A stretch of DNA of 64,000 nt from assembly GCA_963579025.1 (NCBI GenBank), contig CAUZFZ010000001.1, positions 1 through 64,000 of the forward strand, read 5' to 3'. The DNA comes from CAUZFZ01 sp963579025. Lineage in GTDB: Bacteria; Planctomycetota; Planctomycetia; Planctomycetales; Planctomycetaceae. This document shows positions 55,712 through 64,000 of this stretch, in pieces. Position 1 is the first letter of the stretch. Each line of letters begins with the position of its first letter. A program made the position numbers and the translations under genes. The notes under the pieces were generated by a model, which searched no databases, was not told where the DNA came from, and saw only the letters and a program-made list of their open reading frames with translations.

Positions 55712-58204
55712 ATGACGACCAGCAATATGATGAGGATGTGTCTTCTCGCGTGTGGAGTTTCCCTCTGTTGGACCCCGGATGTTCACGCGACTGACGTCGA
55801 ACTGGTCCGGCAGGTTGACGGGCAACCTCTGGCAGCCAGCACACGTCGCCTTGCCGAGGCACTGACGTTTCTCGGATCACCGTTGCCTTCCGATCTAATC
55901 ACGAGTCTCGATGCCGCGCAGAAATCACGCGATGCCGTCGCGATTCAGGAACTCCTCGATCCGCATGTGATGTTCGTTGTCTCGTTGAACCCGGAAGTTC
56001 GTGTGAAGGTCCGGCAGGGTCCGGCAAAGGCAACGCTGCAGCAGGGCGGCTTCATGCCGCATCTGGTCAAAGTCATCAACGACAGCACAGTGAGCAGTCA
56101 GTTGCGAATTGCCAGCCCGCAGGCCGGCAATGTGTATTCGGGAACAGCTCTGGCAATCCTGAAGCGGCAGGCACAGACGGAACTCAAGGACGAAGAGGAT
56201 TCGGAAGAACGCACGGACACGTTTCTGTCGGTGGAGATGTTTCAGCGACCGCCGATGACCGAGAAGTTGAGCGGACTGAAAGTCGAGTATGCCATTGCTT
56301 TGATTTACTCGAGCGAATCCGGCAAGCGCGAAGCGACCATCAAATTCGATGTCGGGCCCGGCACTCAGGACATCGGATTTCGCGGCGAAGCGCCTGTGCT
56401 GTTTGAAGTGCAGCCTGCCGTTCCAGTGAAGCTCGCTGTTCGGGACCACGACGGTCAGCCCACTGTCGCCCGGCTCACGATTCGCGATCGTTTCGGCCGC
56501 ATCTATCCCTCGCAGGCGAAGCGGCTGGCTCCGGACTTTTTCTTTCAACCACAGATCTACCGGAACGATGGTGATGTGGTACTGCTGCCGCCCGGCGAGT
56601 TTCAGGTTGAATACTCGCGTGGGCCGGAGTACCGCGTGCTTCACACGCAATTCACCGTGAAGGAAACGGATGCGGCCAGCACGGACGTCGTCAAACTGCC
56701 GCTTAAGCTTGCCCGCTGGATCAATCCGACGGACCACGGATTCTACGGTGGAGATCACCACATTCATGGTGCCGGCTGTTCGCACTATGAGATGCCGACT
56801 CAGGGCGTGACTCCCGAAGACATGTATCTGCAGGTCAAAGGCGAGGGGCTGAATGTTGGCTGCATCCTGACCTGGGGTCCGTGCTTCGACTTCCAGCGCA
56901 ACTACTTCAGTCCCACAGCCGACAAAGTCAGCGATCCATTCACCGTCCTGAAGTACGACATCGAAGTCAGTGGATTCGGGTCAGCAGCGCTGGGGCATGT
57001 CTGTCTGCTCAATCTGAAAGACCAGGAGTACCCCGGATCGAACGGCAGTAAGGAGAAAGGCTGGCCAACATGGACTGTTCCTGTTCTTCGCTGGTGCAAG
57101 GAACAGGGCGGAGTCACTGGTTATCCACATTCGGCGATGCATGTGATTCCACCATTGGAAGCCAAACGGATTCTTGCATTTGATTCAGACGAAAGTGAAT
57201 CCGTCGACAAAGACGAAGTCGCCGACGCGCTGCTGCCCGAACCGTTCGAAACGATCGACGAAGACCGAGACGGATTCCTGACCTCGCGCGAGCTGACAAT
57301 CAGTGCAGGACGCGCAGCGGATCAGTTGCCCAATCTAGCCGTGCCGTCGATGGGAGCTGGCGGTGCAATGGAAATCTGCGTCAGCACGGCTGAAGGTGTC
57401 TGCGACTTCATCAGCGCCATGGACACGGCTCGGATTCCCGAATGGAACACCTGGTACCATCTGATGAACTGCGGCTTTCCACTAAAGCTGAGCGGTGAAA
57501 CCGACTTCCCCTGTATGAGCAGTCGACGCGTGGGACAGGGTCGTGTTTATGTCCAACTGGGCGAAGTTGATCAGGTCGATTACACGGACTGGTGCAACGG
57601 GATTGCGGCAGGACGGTCGTATGTGTCGGACGGATTCGCTCACGCACCGCGATTCGAAGTTAGCGGGCAGTCACCAGGTTTCGACGATGTGCTGTTGGAC
57701 AAACCTGGCAGCGTCAACGTGAAGGCGACGGTCGCATTCGCCCCTGAGACACCTGTCGGCGTGGCTTATGGCAATCTGATGCCGTCGATCGGGCGCCGGA
57801 TGCTAGGCGACACGATCAACCTGCACGCGCCCCGGTCGATGGAATACATCAGAGGCGGACGTCGCAAAGTTGAACTGATCGTCAACGGTCAGGCTGTCTC
57901 GTCGGTGGAAGTCCCTGCAGACGGTCAAATGCACGAGATCAAGTTTACGGCACAAGTGGACCACTCCAGTTGGATCGCGTTGCGGCACTTCCCGCAGTTG
58001 CACACCAACCCGGTTAATGTGCTGATTGGTAACAAACCGATCCGTGCCTCGCGTGACAGCGCCCGCTGGTGCATCGAGACGATTCACCTGTTGTGGAAGA
58101 ATCGACACGAACGGATTGCCAAACTCGAACGCCCTGCTGCGCGTGCGGCCTACGACCGCGCCATCGCCAGGTATGAGCAGATTGCACGCGAAGCGGCTCC
58201 GTGA
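55712..58204 (+). CDS. Secreted CehA/McbA-like PHP-type metallohydrolase with two EF-hands
   Basis: An 830-residue protein with a short signal peptide (MRMCLLACGVSLCWTPDVHA). A beta-rich N-terminal half leads to a PHP-type metal site with GGDHHIHGAGCSHYE (about 345-360), a WGPCFDF segment, and GVTGYPHSAMHV near 465. Two perfect EF-hand loops interrupt the hydrolase region at about 490-530 (DSDESESVDKDE and DEDRDGFLTSRE). The metallohydrolase resumes with MNCGFPLKLSGETDFPC and GRSYVSDGFAHAPRF. Family members include carbaryl esterase CehA. It is probably an exported hydrolase whose folding or activity depends on calcium (inference). The substrate is unknown. Confidence 0.8.
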   Translation: MTTSNMMRMCLLACGVSLCWTPDVHATDVELVRQVDGQPLAASTRRLAEALTFLGSPLPSDLITSLDAAQKSRDAVAIQELLDPHVMFVVSLNPEVRVKVRQGPAKATLQQGGFMPHLVKVINDSTVSSQLRIASPQAGNVYSGTALAILKRQAQTELKDEEDSEERTDTFLSVEMFQRPPMTEKLSGLKVEYAIALIYSSESGKREATIKFDVGPGTQDIGFRGEAPVLFEVQPAVPVKLAVRDHDGQPTVARLTIRDRFGRIYPSQAKRLAPDFFFQPQIYRNDGDVVLLPPGEFQVEYSRGPEYRVLHTQFTVKETDAASTDVVKLPLKLARWINPTDHGFYGGDHHIHGAGCSHYEMPTQGVTPEDMYLQVKGEGLNVGCILTWGPCFDFQRNYFSPTADKVSDPFTVLKYDIEVSGFGSAALGHVCLLNLKDQEYPGSNGSKEKGWPTWTVPVLRWCKEQGGVTGYPHSAMHVIPPLEAKRILAFDSDESESVDKDEVADALLPEPFETIDEDRDGFLTSRELTISAGRAADQLPNLAVPSMGAGGAMEICVSTAEGVCDFISAMDTARIPEWNTWYHLMNCGFPLKLSGETDFPCMSSRRVGQGRVYVQLGEVDQVDYTDWCNGIAAGRSYVSDGFAHAPRFEVSGQSPGFDDVLLDKPGSVNVKATVAFAPETPVGVAYGNLMPSIGRRMLGDTINLHAPRSMEYIRGGRRKVELIVNGQAVSSVEVPADGQMHEIKFTAQVDHSSWIALRHFPQLHTNPVNVLIGNKPIRASRDSARWCIETIHLLWKNRHERIAKLERPAARAAYDRAIARYEQIAREAAP

Positions 58205-58234
58205 GTGGCGCATGCAGAGTCTGACTTCTCATCG

Positions 58235-61200
58235 TCATTCGCTGCCCGACCCGCTACCGTCAGACGCGGCGCCCGGCTGTGGTTGAAGCGCGCGCGGTAG
58301 TTGTATCTCGAATTCACTGAACAAATCCAGGAAGGGCTGGAATCGGTAGAGCGGAATGAGAGTGGGGTCGGTCCGTAGAGCCCCGGCAATCTTTGGAAAT
58401 GCCTGGACCCTCTCCGACTTTGCGATCGTGAGCCCACTCTTCAGACGTTCTACGGCCAATTCAGCCAGCTTAAGGATGCGTTGAGAATCACCGCGGCGCG
58501 CTGCCGTGCTGCGAGCGCACTGGGCGTAGACGGTTGCCGAATTGTGGTACAGCACGGCAGCTTCGTAGTACTGGTTCCGGGCAACCAACAGTTCTGCCTG
58601 CATGTCCGTCGGCCCAATTGCGGCGTCAATTTCATTGATTGCTTCTGCCAGTGCATCTTTCAGTGGATATTCGGGGGTGACCAGACGCTGTAGCGAGGAG
58701 TTCGGAAGGGAAGCTGCCTTTGCCCACGCATATGCCAACCCGATCAGAGTATCCGGATTCCCTGGGGCCAGCTTCTTCGCTGCACGAAAGTCCTCAATTG
58801 CAAGCGTTACACCGTGTTCAACCAGCATCCAGCCTCGCTTCGTCAACGGGACAACCTGCTCCTCAAAGTTCAGGCTCAGTGTGTAGTAATGGACGGCCTT
58901 CCTTTTCTGTCCACTTCCGTCGAGTGCAGTGGCCATGCCCGTAAACACGACGTCCGGCGACGGCAGATGCTCTTCAATCGCACCGTTCACCATGGCGATG
59001 TAGTTCTCGAATCGGCGAAAGGCTTCTTCTCGTTCGGCGAGCTGCAGATGGGACTCGGCAATCATGCCGACCGTTTCCGAATCATTCGGATTCAGCTCGT
59101 TTGCACGACGAAAAGCGTCTCGTGCCAGCGCGTAGCCTTCCGGGCCACCGGCTTGAAAGTGAATGAAACCAATCTGTGTGTGCGAGGCGGCCTTTCGAAT
59201 CGGATCCAGGTCCAGGCTGATGTGACGTTCGTAGCTGCTCAATGCCGCCACCGCGTTGCCCTGCTTCTGGAATATTCGCCCGCGCAACTGATGGATACCC
59301 GGGTGATGCGGCGCCCGCTCCGTGTCTGCTGCCTGATCCAGCGCGTCGAGAGCCGCCTGAAGTTCGGCCTGCTCCCGCTCCAGACGTTTGAGAACTTCAA
59401 GGTCGGCGAACTCACCTTCACCCGCGCCAATCGCGATCGCTTTTGCGTGATGCACCAGGGCCAGATTAATGAACGGCTTGGCTGATTGTGGGGACAGAGT
59501 TGACGCTTTCCTGAAATCCGCGGTCGCCAGGTCGTACTGCCTTCGTGCCAGCAGTACGGCACCGCGATTGATGAATATTCCCGGGGACTTCGGGTCGAGC
59601 TCCACGGCCTTGCCGAAATCCAGCAGAGCTGCATCCATGTCACCAAGATGTCCGTAACACAGCCCGCGGAGCATCAGCGGCCACGCGTAGTTAGGCCGGA
59701 GCGAAATGCAGTTCGAGAATGTCGCCAGCGCGGCACGCGCCTGTGACTGATTCAGATAACACAATCCGGTGAAGTGATGAATCCAGTAGTTCTGCGGGTC
59801 CTTCTGCTGAGCTGTCAGGTATCGACCAAGCGCCCGGTCGAACAGACCTTGTTTACGATCGGATTCCGCCAGCAGGTAGTAATCGAGTGCCGTGGTCGGC
59901 TGTGTTCGATCGGCCTGCAACATCACTTCACTGTTGTCCTGGCCGGCCATCTCCATCCATGTCGCCTTCCAGGCGAGCAACGCCTGCGATCCCAGTCCGA
60001 TCGATTCGGCTCGGCTGATCCACTGCAGCGCCCGCAACCCTGCGGCCCGTCTTTGATCCTCGGGTTCATTGCGAGCCAGCCGCGCTTCCATTTCCGCTCT
60101 CAACAGCAGCAGCTCGAGGGTTGTGTCTTTCAGTTCGTCGAGCGGCCAGATGACGTTTTTCTCAAAGTAGCTGCGTGTCCAGACCAGGCCCGGTGCGAAG
60201 TGTGCCGGTGCCGCGGCAAACGGCGTTTCTGTGTTCAGGCCAAGCACATCCAGCGCAGTCTCGATGTGTTCGACGGCCTGCCTCGCATCGTCGTCGATGT
60301 CTTCCAGTTCCTTCAGAGTCCCGTACGCGCGCGCTTCGTCAGCTTCGACCAGGAACGTGTCAAACTTTGCAGCCGTTGCCGCAATGGTCTTGCTCAACGC
60401 CATAGCACGTTCGACGGCTTCTGTCGCAACCGTGATCGCGGTCGTCAGGTCAGGTAGTCCGGTTTCCCCATCGAGTAACGTGTTGAGTTCGGCCAATTGC
60501 GTGCGTGCTTCAGGATGCTGCTCGTCACGCATCAACGTCTCAACTTGAGCAAGCTGTTCCTCAACCAGCCGGCGCAACCGCTGCAGTCGCTGAGTTTTAA
60601 TCAGGTCAAGGCGACTCGACAGCGAATCGTGCAGGTCTTCGAGCGCTGCATCATCGCTGGTTCGCCCGCGTGCCTCGTTGATCAGTTCCCGGGCCTGGGC
60701 GAAGTTACCACCAGACGCGGCTGTCTCGGCGAGCTTCAATTGAGTGGCCGCAAAGTTATGGATCTGATTCAGGTTGTGATTCCGCACAAACGCGGCCAGT
60801 CCGCCCACGAGAATCAGGACAGTGCCCGCTGTGGCCACAAAGGAAACGAGCTTCGGATGCCGGCGTATCCAACGTCGGGCACGTACCTTCCACGGATCTT
60901 CGAAACACGACACGGCTTCGTCGGCAAGAAACGCATCCACATCGGCCGCAAGGTCGAGAGCTGACGCGTATCGATCATCACGCTCTTTCGACATCGCCTT
61001 CAGGCAAATGGCCTCCAGCGGTGCAGCAATATCCGGGTCGTGCTGACGCGGCGGGACGATGTCGCCGTTGATGACCTTTTTCAGGACCTCATTGATTCCG
61101 CCTCGTGGAATCGGCTGATGATTCGTCAGCAGCTTGTACAAGATTCCGCCCAGCGAATAGATGTCGCTGCGGCCATCGAGTTGGTCGACCTTGCCGCTTG

Positions 61201-62950
61201 CCTGTTCCGGTGGCATGTACGACGGCGTACCCATCACGGAACCCATCATCGTCTGGCTGCCAACCGAGCGAACGTCAGTGAAGATGCTCTTCTTTGTACT
61301 CGGCACCGACCCTCCATCAGCAACGCTGTCGTTGCCGGTCACTGACATCTGAGAGGCACCGGGAATCGCCGTGGCTGGCTGACTCGAACCATCACCAGAT
61401 TCCATCACGGTTTCGCCACCAACATTTACGACGGCTGTCATCGACGTACCCGCGTCCTGTGTCTCGGAACCGGCCACGTCCAGAACCTTGGCCAGCCCCC
61501 AGTCAAGGACCAGTGCCTCACCGAACGCCCCCAGCATGATGTTCAGGGGTTTGAGGTCACGGTGCAGCACGCCTCGATCGTGAGCGAAGGCCAATGCATT
61601 GCAGACCGCGACCAGGCTGCCCAGCAGCTTGCGGAAAGCCATGGCGCGTTCCGGGCTGTCCCGCGGCAGCTCATGCATACGCTCAATCTCATTCTGCATC
61701 GTGTCGCCGCGGACCAGCTTCATCGAATAGAAGGGAGCGCCGTTGGCCTGGTAGCCGATGTCATAGATCGGGACGATGCCGGGGTGCTCAAGCTGCCCTG
61801 TGATCTGAGCTTCTTCCAGGAATCGCTCCAGAGCGTTCCGGTTCTTCAGCGCGGCCGGCAGCATTTCCTTGTAGGCGACGTCCCGCCGCAGACGGACGTC
61901 ACTGGCGAGCCAGATTTGTCCCAGCCCGCCGCGCGCGAAGTTGTTCACAAGCTGATAGCGCTGCTCTTCTTCCCATCGGTCGGCTGTTTCGTGAGCGCCC
62001 TTTTTCTTCGCGGCGCCGTCTCGACTTCTCGTCGCATTCCAGTTGCCCTGGCCCGACCCAGCCGAAGCCGCCGTCTGCCCGAATGCCGATTCGACACCGC
62101 TTCCGCGACTGGGCAGCTCCGATTCCAGAACTGTTCCTGTGGTTCCATCATCAGCCCCGGACGCAATTGCTGACGATGGATCCATCAAAGTGGCAGCCGT
62201 ATCGGAGAAACTCGACGGATCGACAAGCGTCGCATCCGGACTGCCCATACCGGGTTCAACGATCGTCGCATCGACCGGCTCGTCAACACGGTCCGGACTG
62301 ATCAGATCCGGGTCAGCCAAAGTTGCCTCGTGATCTTGCTGTGGGGGGCCCGCCAATGCTGGATCCATCAGCGTCCCCTCGGTACCGCTCGAGGCCGCGG
62401 ACGACACGTCGCCCGGGATCGGTTCGTCCATGATGGTCTCAGCTCTGTCGGCCGGCACCGCCTCGGCGTCTGTGTCGGGAGGGAGTGGCATCGTGCCGTC
62501 GTCGCCTGTCCGCGCCTCACCTCCATCATGCACAGTCAAATCGTCGACGGTCACGTCGGCGATCGTTGCGTCGGTGCCGTTCGGTGCGGCGTCGGGGGCG
62601 CTCTCCAGCGAGACGGTGTCGCTCGAGGGCGAGCCAACGGGTTTACCACCACCCAGACTTTCATCCATCATCGTCTGGTCGGCTGTGTCGAATGAGGACC
62701 CGGGCGAAGCGTTGGGCTCGGGAACAGCCGGTGACGCGTCCACCACAGTGGCGTCCGAGCCACCAGTCTCGACGTCAGACTTTCGTTCGGGCGTGGCTGC
62801 GGCAATCGTCTGATCGACGACAGTCGCATCGAGCTCGTCTTCACGGAGACGGTCATCGTCACCAATCGTCGGACTGAAACTTCCGTCATCGGCAATCCGA
62901 GTATCATCCGAATCGTGGAGATCTGGATGGTCATCATTCGGCGTCGGCAT
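58235..62950 (-). CDS. Large Ser/Thr kinase with T-x-x-D array, expanded activation loop and TPR tail
   Basis: A 1571-residue protein. The first 290 residues are acidic and disordered, with about eleven T-x-x-D/E motifs (DATVVD, ATIAD, ETIMDEP, GTLMDPA, ATLADPD, ATIVEP, ATLVDPS and others). The kinase domain follows (about 330-690): ARGGLGQIW, VAYKEM, HRDLKPLN, and DWG in place of DFG. An insert of about 80 residues lies in the activation segment before GTPSYMPPEQ. A transmembrane helix (LVSFVATAGTVLILVGGLAAFV) is followed by coiled coil and about 700 residues of TPR repeats. The kinase residues needed for catalysis are present. The last 30 bases separate it from the convergent metallohydrolase gene. 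Confidence 0.92.
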   Translation of the reverse strand: MPTPNDDHPDLHDSDDTRIADDGSFSPTIGDDDRLREDELDATVVDQTIAAATPERKSDVETGGSDATVVDASPAVPEPNASPGSSFDTADQTMMDESLGGGKPVGSPSSDTVSLESAPDAAPNGTDATIADVTVDDLTVHDGGEARTGDDGTMPLPPDTDAEAVPADRAETIMDEPIPGDVSSAASSGTEGTLMDPALAGPPQQDHEATLADPDLISPDRVDEPVDATIVEPGMGSPDATLVDPSSFSDTAATLMDPSSAIASGADDGTTGTVLESELPSRGSGVESAFGQTAASAGSGQGNWNATRSRDGAAKKKGAHETADRWEEEQRYQLVNNFARGGLGQIWLASDVRLRRDVAYKEMLPAALKNRNALERFLEEAQITGQLEHPGIVPIYDIGYQANGAPFYSMKLVRGDTMQNEIERMHELPRDSPERAMAFRKLLGSLVAVCNALAFAHDRGVLHRDLKPLNIMLGAFGEALVLDWGLAKVLDVAGSETQDAGTSMTAVVNVGGETVMESGDGSSQPATAIPGASQMSVTGNDSVADGGSVPSTKKSIFTDVRSVGSQTMMGSVMGTPSYMPPEQASGKVDQLDGRSDIYSLGGILYKLLTNHQPIPRGGINEVLKKVINGDIVPPRQHDPDIAAPLEAICLKAMSKERDDRYASALDLAADVDAFLADEAVSCFEDPWKVRARRWIRRHPKLVSFVATAGTVLILVGGLAAFVRNHNLNQIHNFAATQLKLAETAASGGNFAQARELINEARGRTSDDAALEDLHDSLSSRLDLIKTQRLQRLRRLVEEQLAQVETLMRDEQHPEARTQLAELNTLLDGETGLPDLTTAITVATEAVERAMALSKTIAATAAKFDTFLVEADEARAYGTLKELEDIDDDARQAVEHIETALDVLGLNTETPFAAAPAHFAPGLVWTRSYFEKNVIWPLDELKDTTLELLLLRAEMEARLARNEPEDQRRAAGLRALQWISRAESIGLGSQALLAWKATWMEMAGQDNSEVMLQADRTQPTTALDYYLLAESDRKQGLFDRALGRYLTAQQKDPQNYWIHHFTGLCYLNQSQARAALATFSNCISLRPNYAWPLMLRGLCYGHLGDMDAALLDFGKAVELDPKSPGIFINRGAVLLARRQYDLATADFRKASTLSPQSAKPFINLALVHHAKAIAIGAGEGEFADLEVLKRLEREQAELQAALDALDQAADTERAPHHPGIHQLRGRIFQKQGNAVAALSSYERHISLDLDPIRKAASHTQIGFIHFQAGGPEGYALARDAFRRANELNPNDSETVGMIAESHLQLAEREEAFRRFENYIAMVNGAIEEHLPSPDVVFTGMATALDGSGQKRKAVHYYTLSLNFEEQVVPLTKRGWMLVEHGVTLAIEDFRAAKKLAPGNPDTLIGLAYAWAKAASLPNSSLQRLVTPEYPLKDALAEAINEIDAAIGPTDMQAELLVARNQYYEAAVLYHNSATVYAQCARSTAARRGDSQRILKLAELAVERLKSGLTIAKSERVQAFPKIAGALRTDPTLIPLYRFQPFLDLFSEFEIQLPRALQPQPGAASDGSGSGSE

Positions 62951-63381
62951 GACACAACTCCGTCATTCAAACACGGCGGGCGGCAGACGGCAGGTTAGCC
63001 ACACACGCGCATTGTCACAGCACAGATTCCGGGAGACATTCGATTCCCGGCATTCGGCCGTCAGGCGGCGACACGGAACAGCCTGGGTCGCGAGTTTTGA
63101 AGTTGCACACTTTCGGAGTGCGACGATGCATCGTCGCTTTCCCATTTTTCCATTTGCCGCGAAGCCGCTTACTTTTCAGTGTTTTCTCCTCACTCCGTCC
63201 TGGGCGGAATGGTAGACACGCCGTCGAAAACAGATGGAAAGCGGCTCCGTCGCAAGAGTGGCTTCGCCACGATAGGAAAGCGGTGATGCATCACCGCAGT
63301 CCAGAAATGTGCCACTTCAAAAAGCGCGAGCGACGAGATGGCCGCGCCATCAGGAATTCCTGCCGATCCGGTTCGGCATCG
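62951..63381. other. Intergenic region containing repeat element D
   Basis: These 431 bases lie between two minus-strand genes. The kinase promoter should be within the first 140 bases (62951-63090). Most of the rest is element D. No gene was found. Confidence 0.5.
63095..63324. mobile_element. Miniature inverted-repeat element D with possible 6-bp target duplication
   Basis: The ends are imperfect inverted repeats of nearly 50 bp: the left arm 63095-63143 and the inverse of the right arm 63275-63324 share TTTTGAAGT, GCACA and an ATGCATC palindrome before CGCTTTCC. CGCGAG flanks both ends (63089-63094 and 63325-63330). Inside are small hairpins such as GTGGCTTCGCCAC. It has no coding capacity. 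Similar GCAC-ATGCATC-CGCTTTCC repeats are, from memory, common in planctomycete genomes. Confidence 0.72.
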
Positions 63382-64000
63382 TCAGTCTTCCAGTGTTTTG
63401 GCCAGCACCGCAAGCTGCTCGCGGAACCACTCGGGATCGTATACGGCAATCGCCCGGAGGGACTGAGGCAGTTCTTCGGCGATGACGTACTCGTCGCCGG
63501 CGGGCAGCATCAGTCGAAGCTGAGTGGTGAACTCCAGCTTCATCAGTAATTCGTCGACCTTTTTCTGTTCTGCTGCACGTTTTCCGTCGCGCCACGCGTT
63601 GAAGGTCCGGAGGTTGGCCACTGCTCGTTCCACGGATTGCTTCGATGTTTCGCCGTCCGGCGCGGCTGCCAGTTCCGGTGGATCGGAATTCAGTTCCGTC
63701 TGGATCGTGCGAATGGCCCACAGGACCTGCCGGGCGGAATTGAAGTCGGGATAGGCGTCTTCAGGCTGACTAGCCAGTTCCTTAATCGCTCGACGTGCCG
63801 CACCCTTTCCGACAGCGCTTTTGAACAGGTCTTCGGCCAGCTCATCAAGCCACGCGATCAGACCATTTTCACCGTGCGTGATTGCGTGAATCTCCTGCGG
63901 GATGCCGAAGGGCCGACGATCGAGCACGCGACGTAGTTCTTCCAGTTTGCCGTGTGCCGCGTCCCAGTCGGCCTTGAACTTCGCGTCGTCACTTCCAGCG
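63382..64000 (-). CDS. Helical protein, 5' end outside window
   Basis: The frame is open from the right edge to a stop at 63382, so the N-terminus lies beyond the window; a GTG at 63927 is only an internal codon choice. At least 205 residues are present: charged, largely helical, with WDAAHGKLEELRRVLDRRP, ITHGENGLIAWLDELAEDL and EELPQSLRAIAVYDPEWF. No signal peptide, membrane helix or catalytic motif is seen in this part. No family is recognised. The element D arm ends 58 bases before the gene's 3' end. Confidence 0.6.
   Translation of the reverse strand, partial: AGSDDAKFKADWDAAHGKLEELRRVLDRRPFGIPQEIHAITHGENGLIAWLDELAEDLFKSAVGKGAARRAIKELASQPEDAYPDFNSARQVLWAIRTIQTELNSDPPELAAAPDGETSKQSVERAVANLRTFNAWRDGKRAAEQKKVDELLMKLEFTTQLRLMLPAGDEYVIAEELPQSLRAIAVYDPEWFREQLAVLAKTLED

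Noticed and set aside
63201..63280. A complete tRNA-Leu gene
   Set aside because: Only the D arm and a possible anticodon arm are present. U33, the T arm and a pairing acceptor stem are missing.

Overview
The window looks like a chromosomal segment of a planctomycete (Planctomycetota). The grounds are family-level. There is a DUF1501 protein, a DUF4159 protein and two MoxR-DUF58 pairs. Two large VWA/GATase-like membrane proteins are present, as are three membrane-anchored Ser/Thr kinases of the Hanks type. A giant surface protein carries the N-terminal LEQLEDRVLLSASP tag (LEPR-XLL type). Several palindromic repeat families of the kind common in planctomycete genomes are scattered through it. 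No rRNA, convincing tRNA, CRISPR array, phage gene or transposase was seen. Both edges cut through genes.

Layout. 1-2327: an edge-truncated TPR-like protein, a tandem pair of tiny membrane proteins, and a gene-poor stretch. 2328-19518: a long co-oriented cluster of a TPR metallopeptidase, DUF4159, a small membrane protein, MoxR, DUF58, a BatA-like VWA protein, a 1406-aa coiled-coil membrane protein, a short coiled-coil protein, a VWA/GATase-like membrane protein and a caspase-like (clan CD) secreted protein. 19519-33435 (minus): an 11.4-kb gene for a 3802-aa modular surface protein, followed 48 bp downstream by a PAS-GGDEF-HD protein. 33912-42112: DUF1501, a kinase-receiver pair, a ThiS/MoaD-like protein, a second MoxR-DUF58 pair, a small protein and an FHA protein with a Gly-Tyr-Pro-Gln heptapeptide tail. 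42569-50569: a Ser/Thr kinase, a DUF1445 protein, a degenerate Sua5/phosphoarginine-phosphatase-like fusion, RpiB, GcvH, GcvPA and GcvPB. 50570-64000: a second VWA/GATase-like protein, cyclophilin, cupin, a cytochrome c'-like protein, a PHP-type metallohydrolase with inserted EF-hands, a 1571-aa TPR kinase and an edge-truncated gene.

How parts may work together (inference). The MoxR cluster resembles MoxR-VWA chaperone systems. Here it is combined with two peptidase-like proteins, one a gluzincin and one caspase-like, at opposite ends. The large kinase carries about eleven T-x-x-D/E motifs in its disordered N-terminus, which is the pattern FHA domains favour, and an FHA protein is encoded in the same window. 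The Sua5-phosphatase-RpiB-Gcv order echoes the ywlC-ywlE-ywlF-glyA region of Bacillus subtilis.

Mobile or repeat DNA. Four families of palindromic miniature elements are visible. Family A has four copies, three of them in the MoxR cluster: two just after stop codons and one read in frame inside a gene. Element B is inserted into one A copy with a 5-bp target duplication. Elements C and D are single copies with terminal inverted repeats and short flanking direct repeats.
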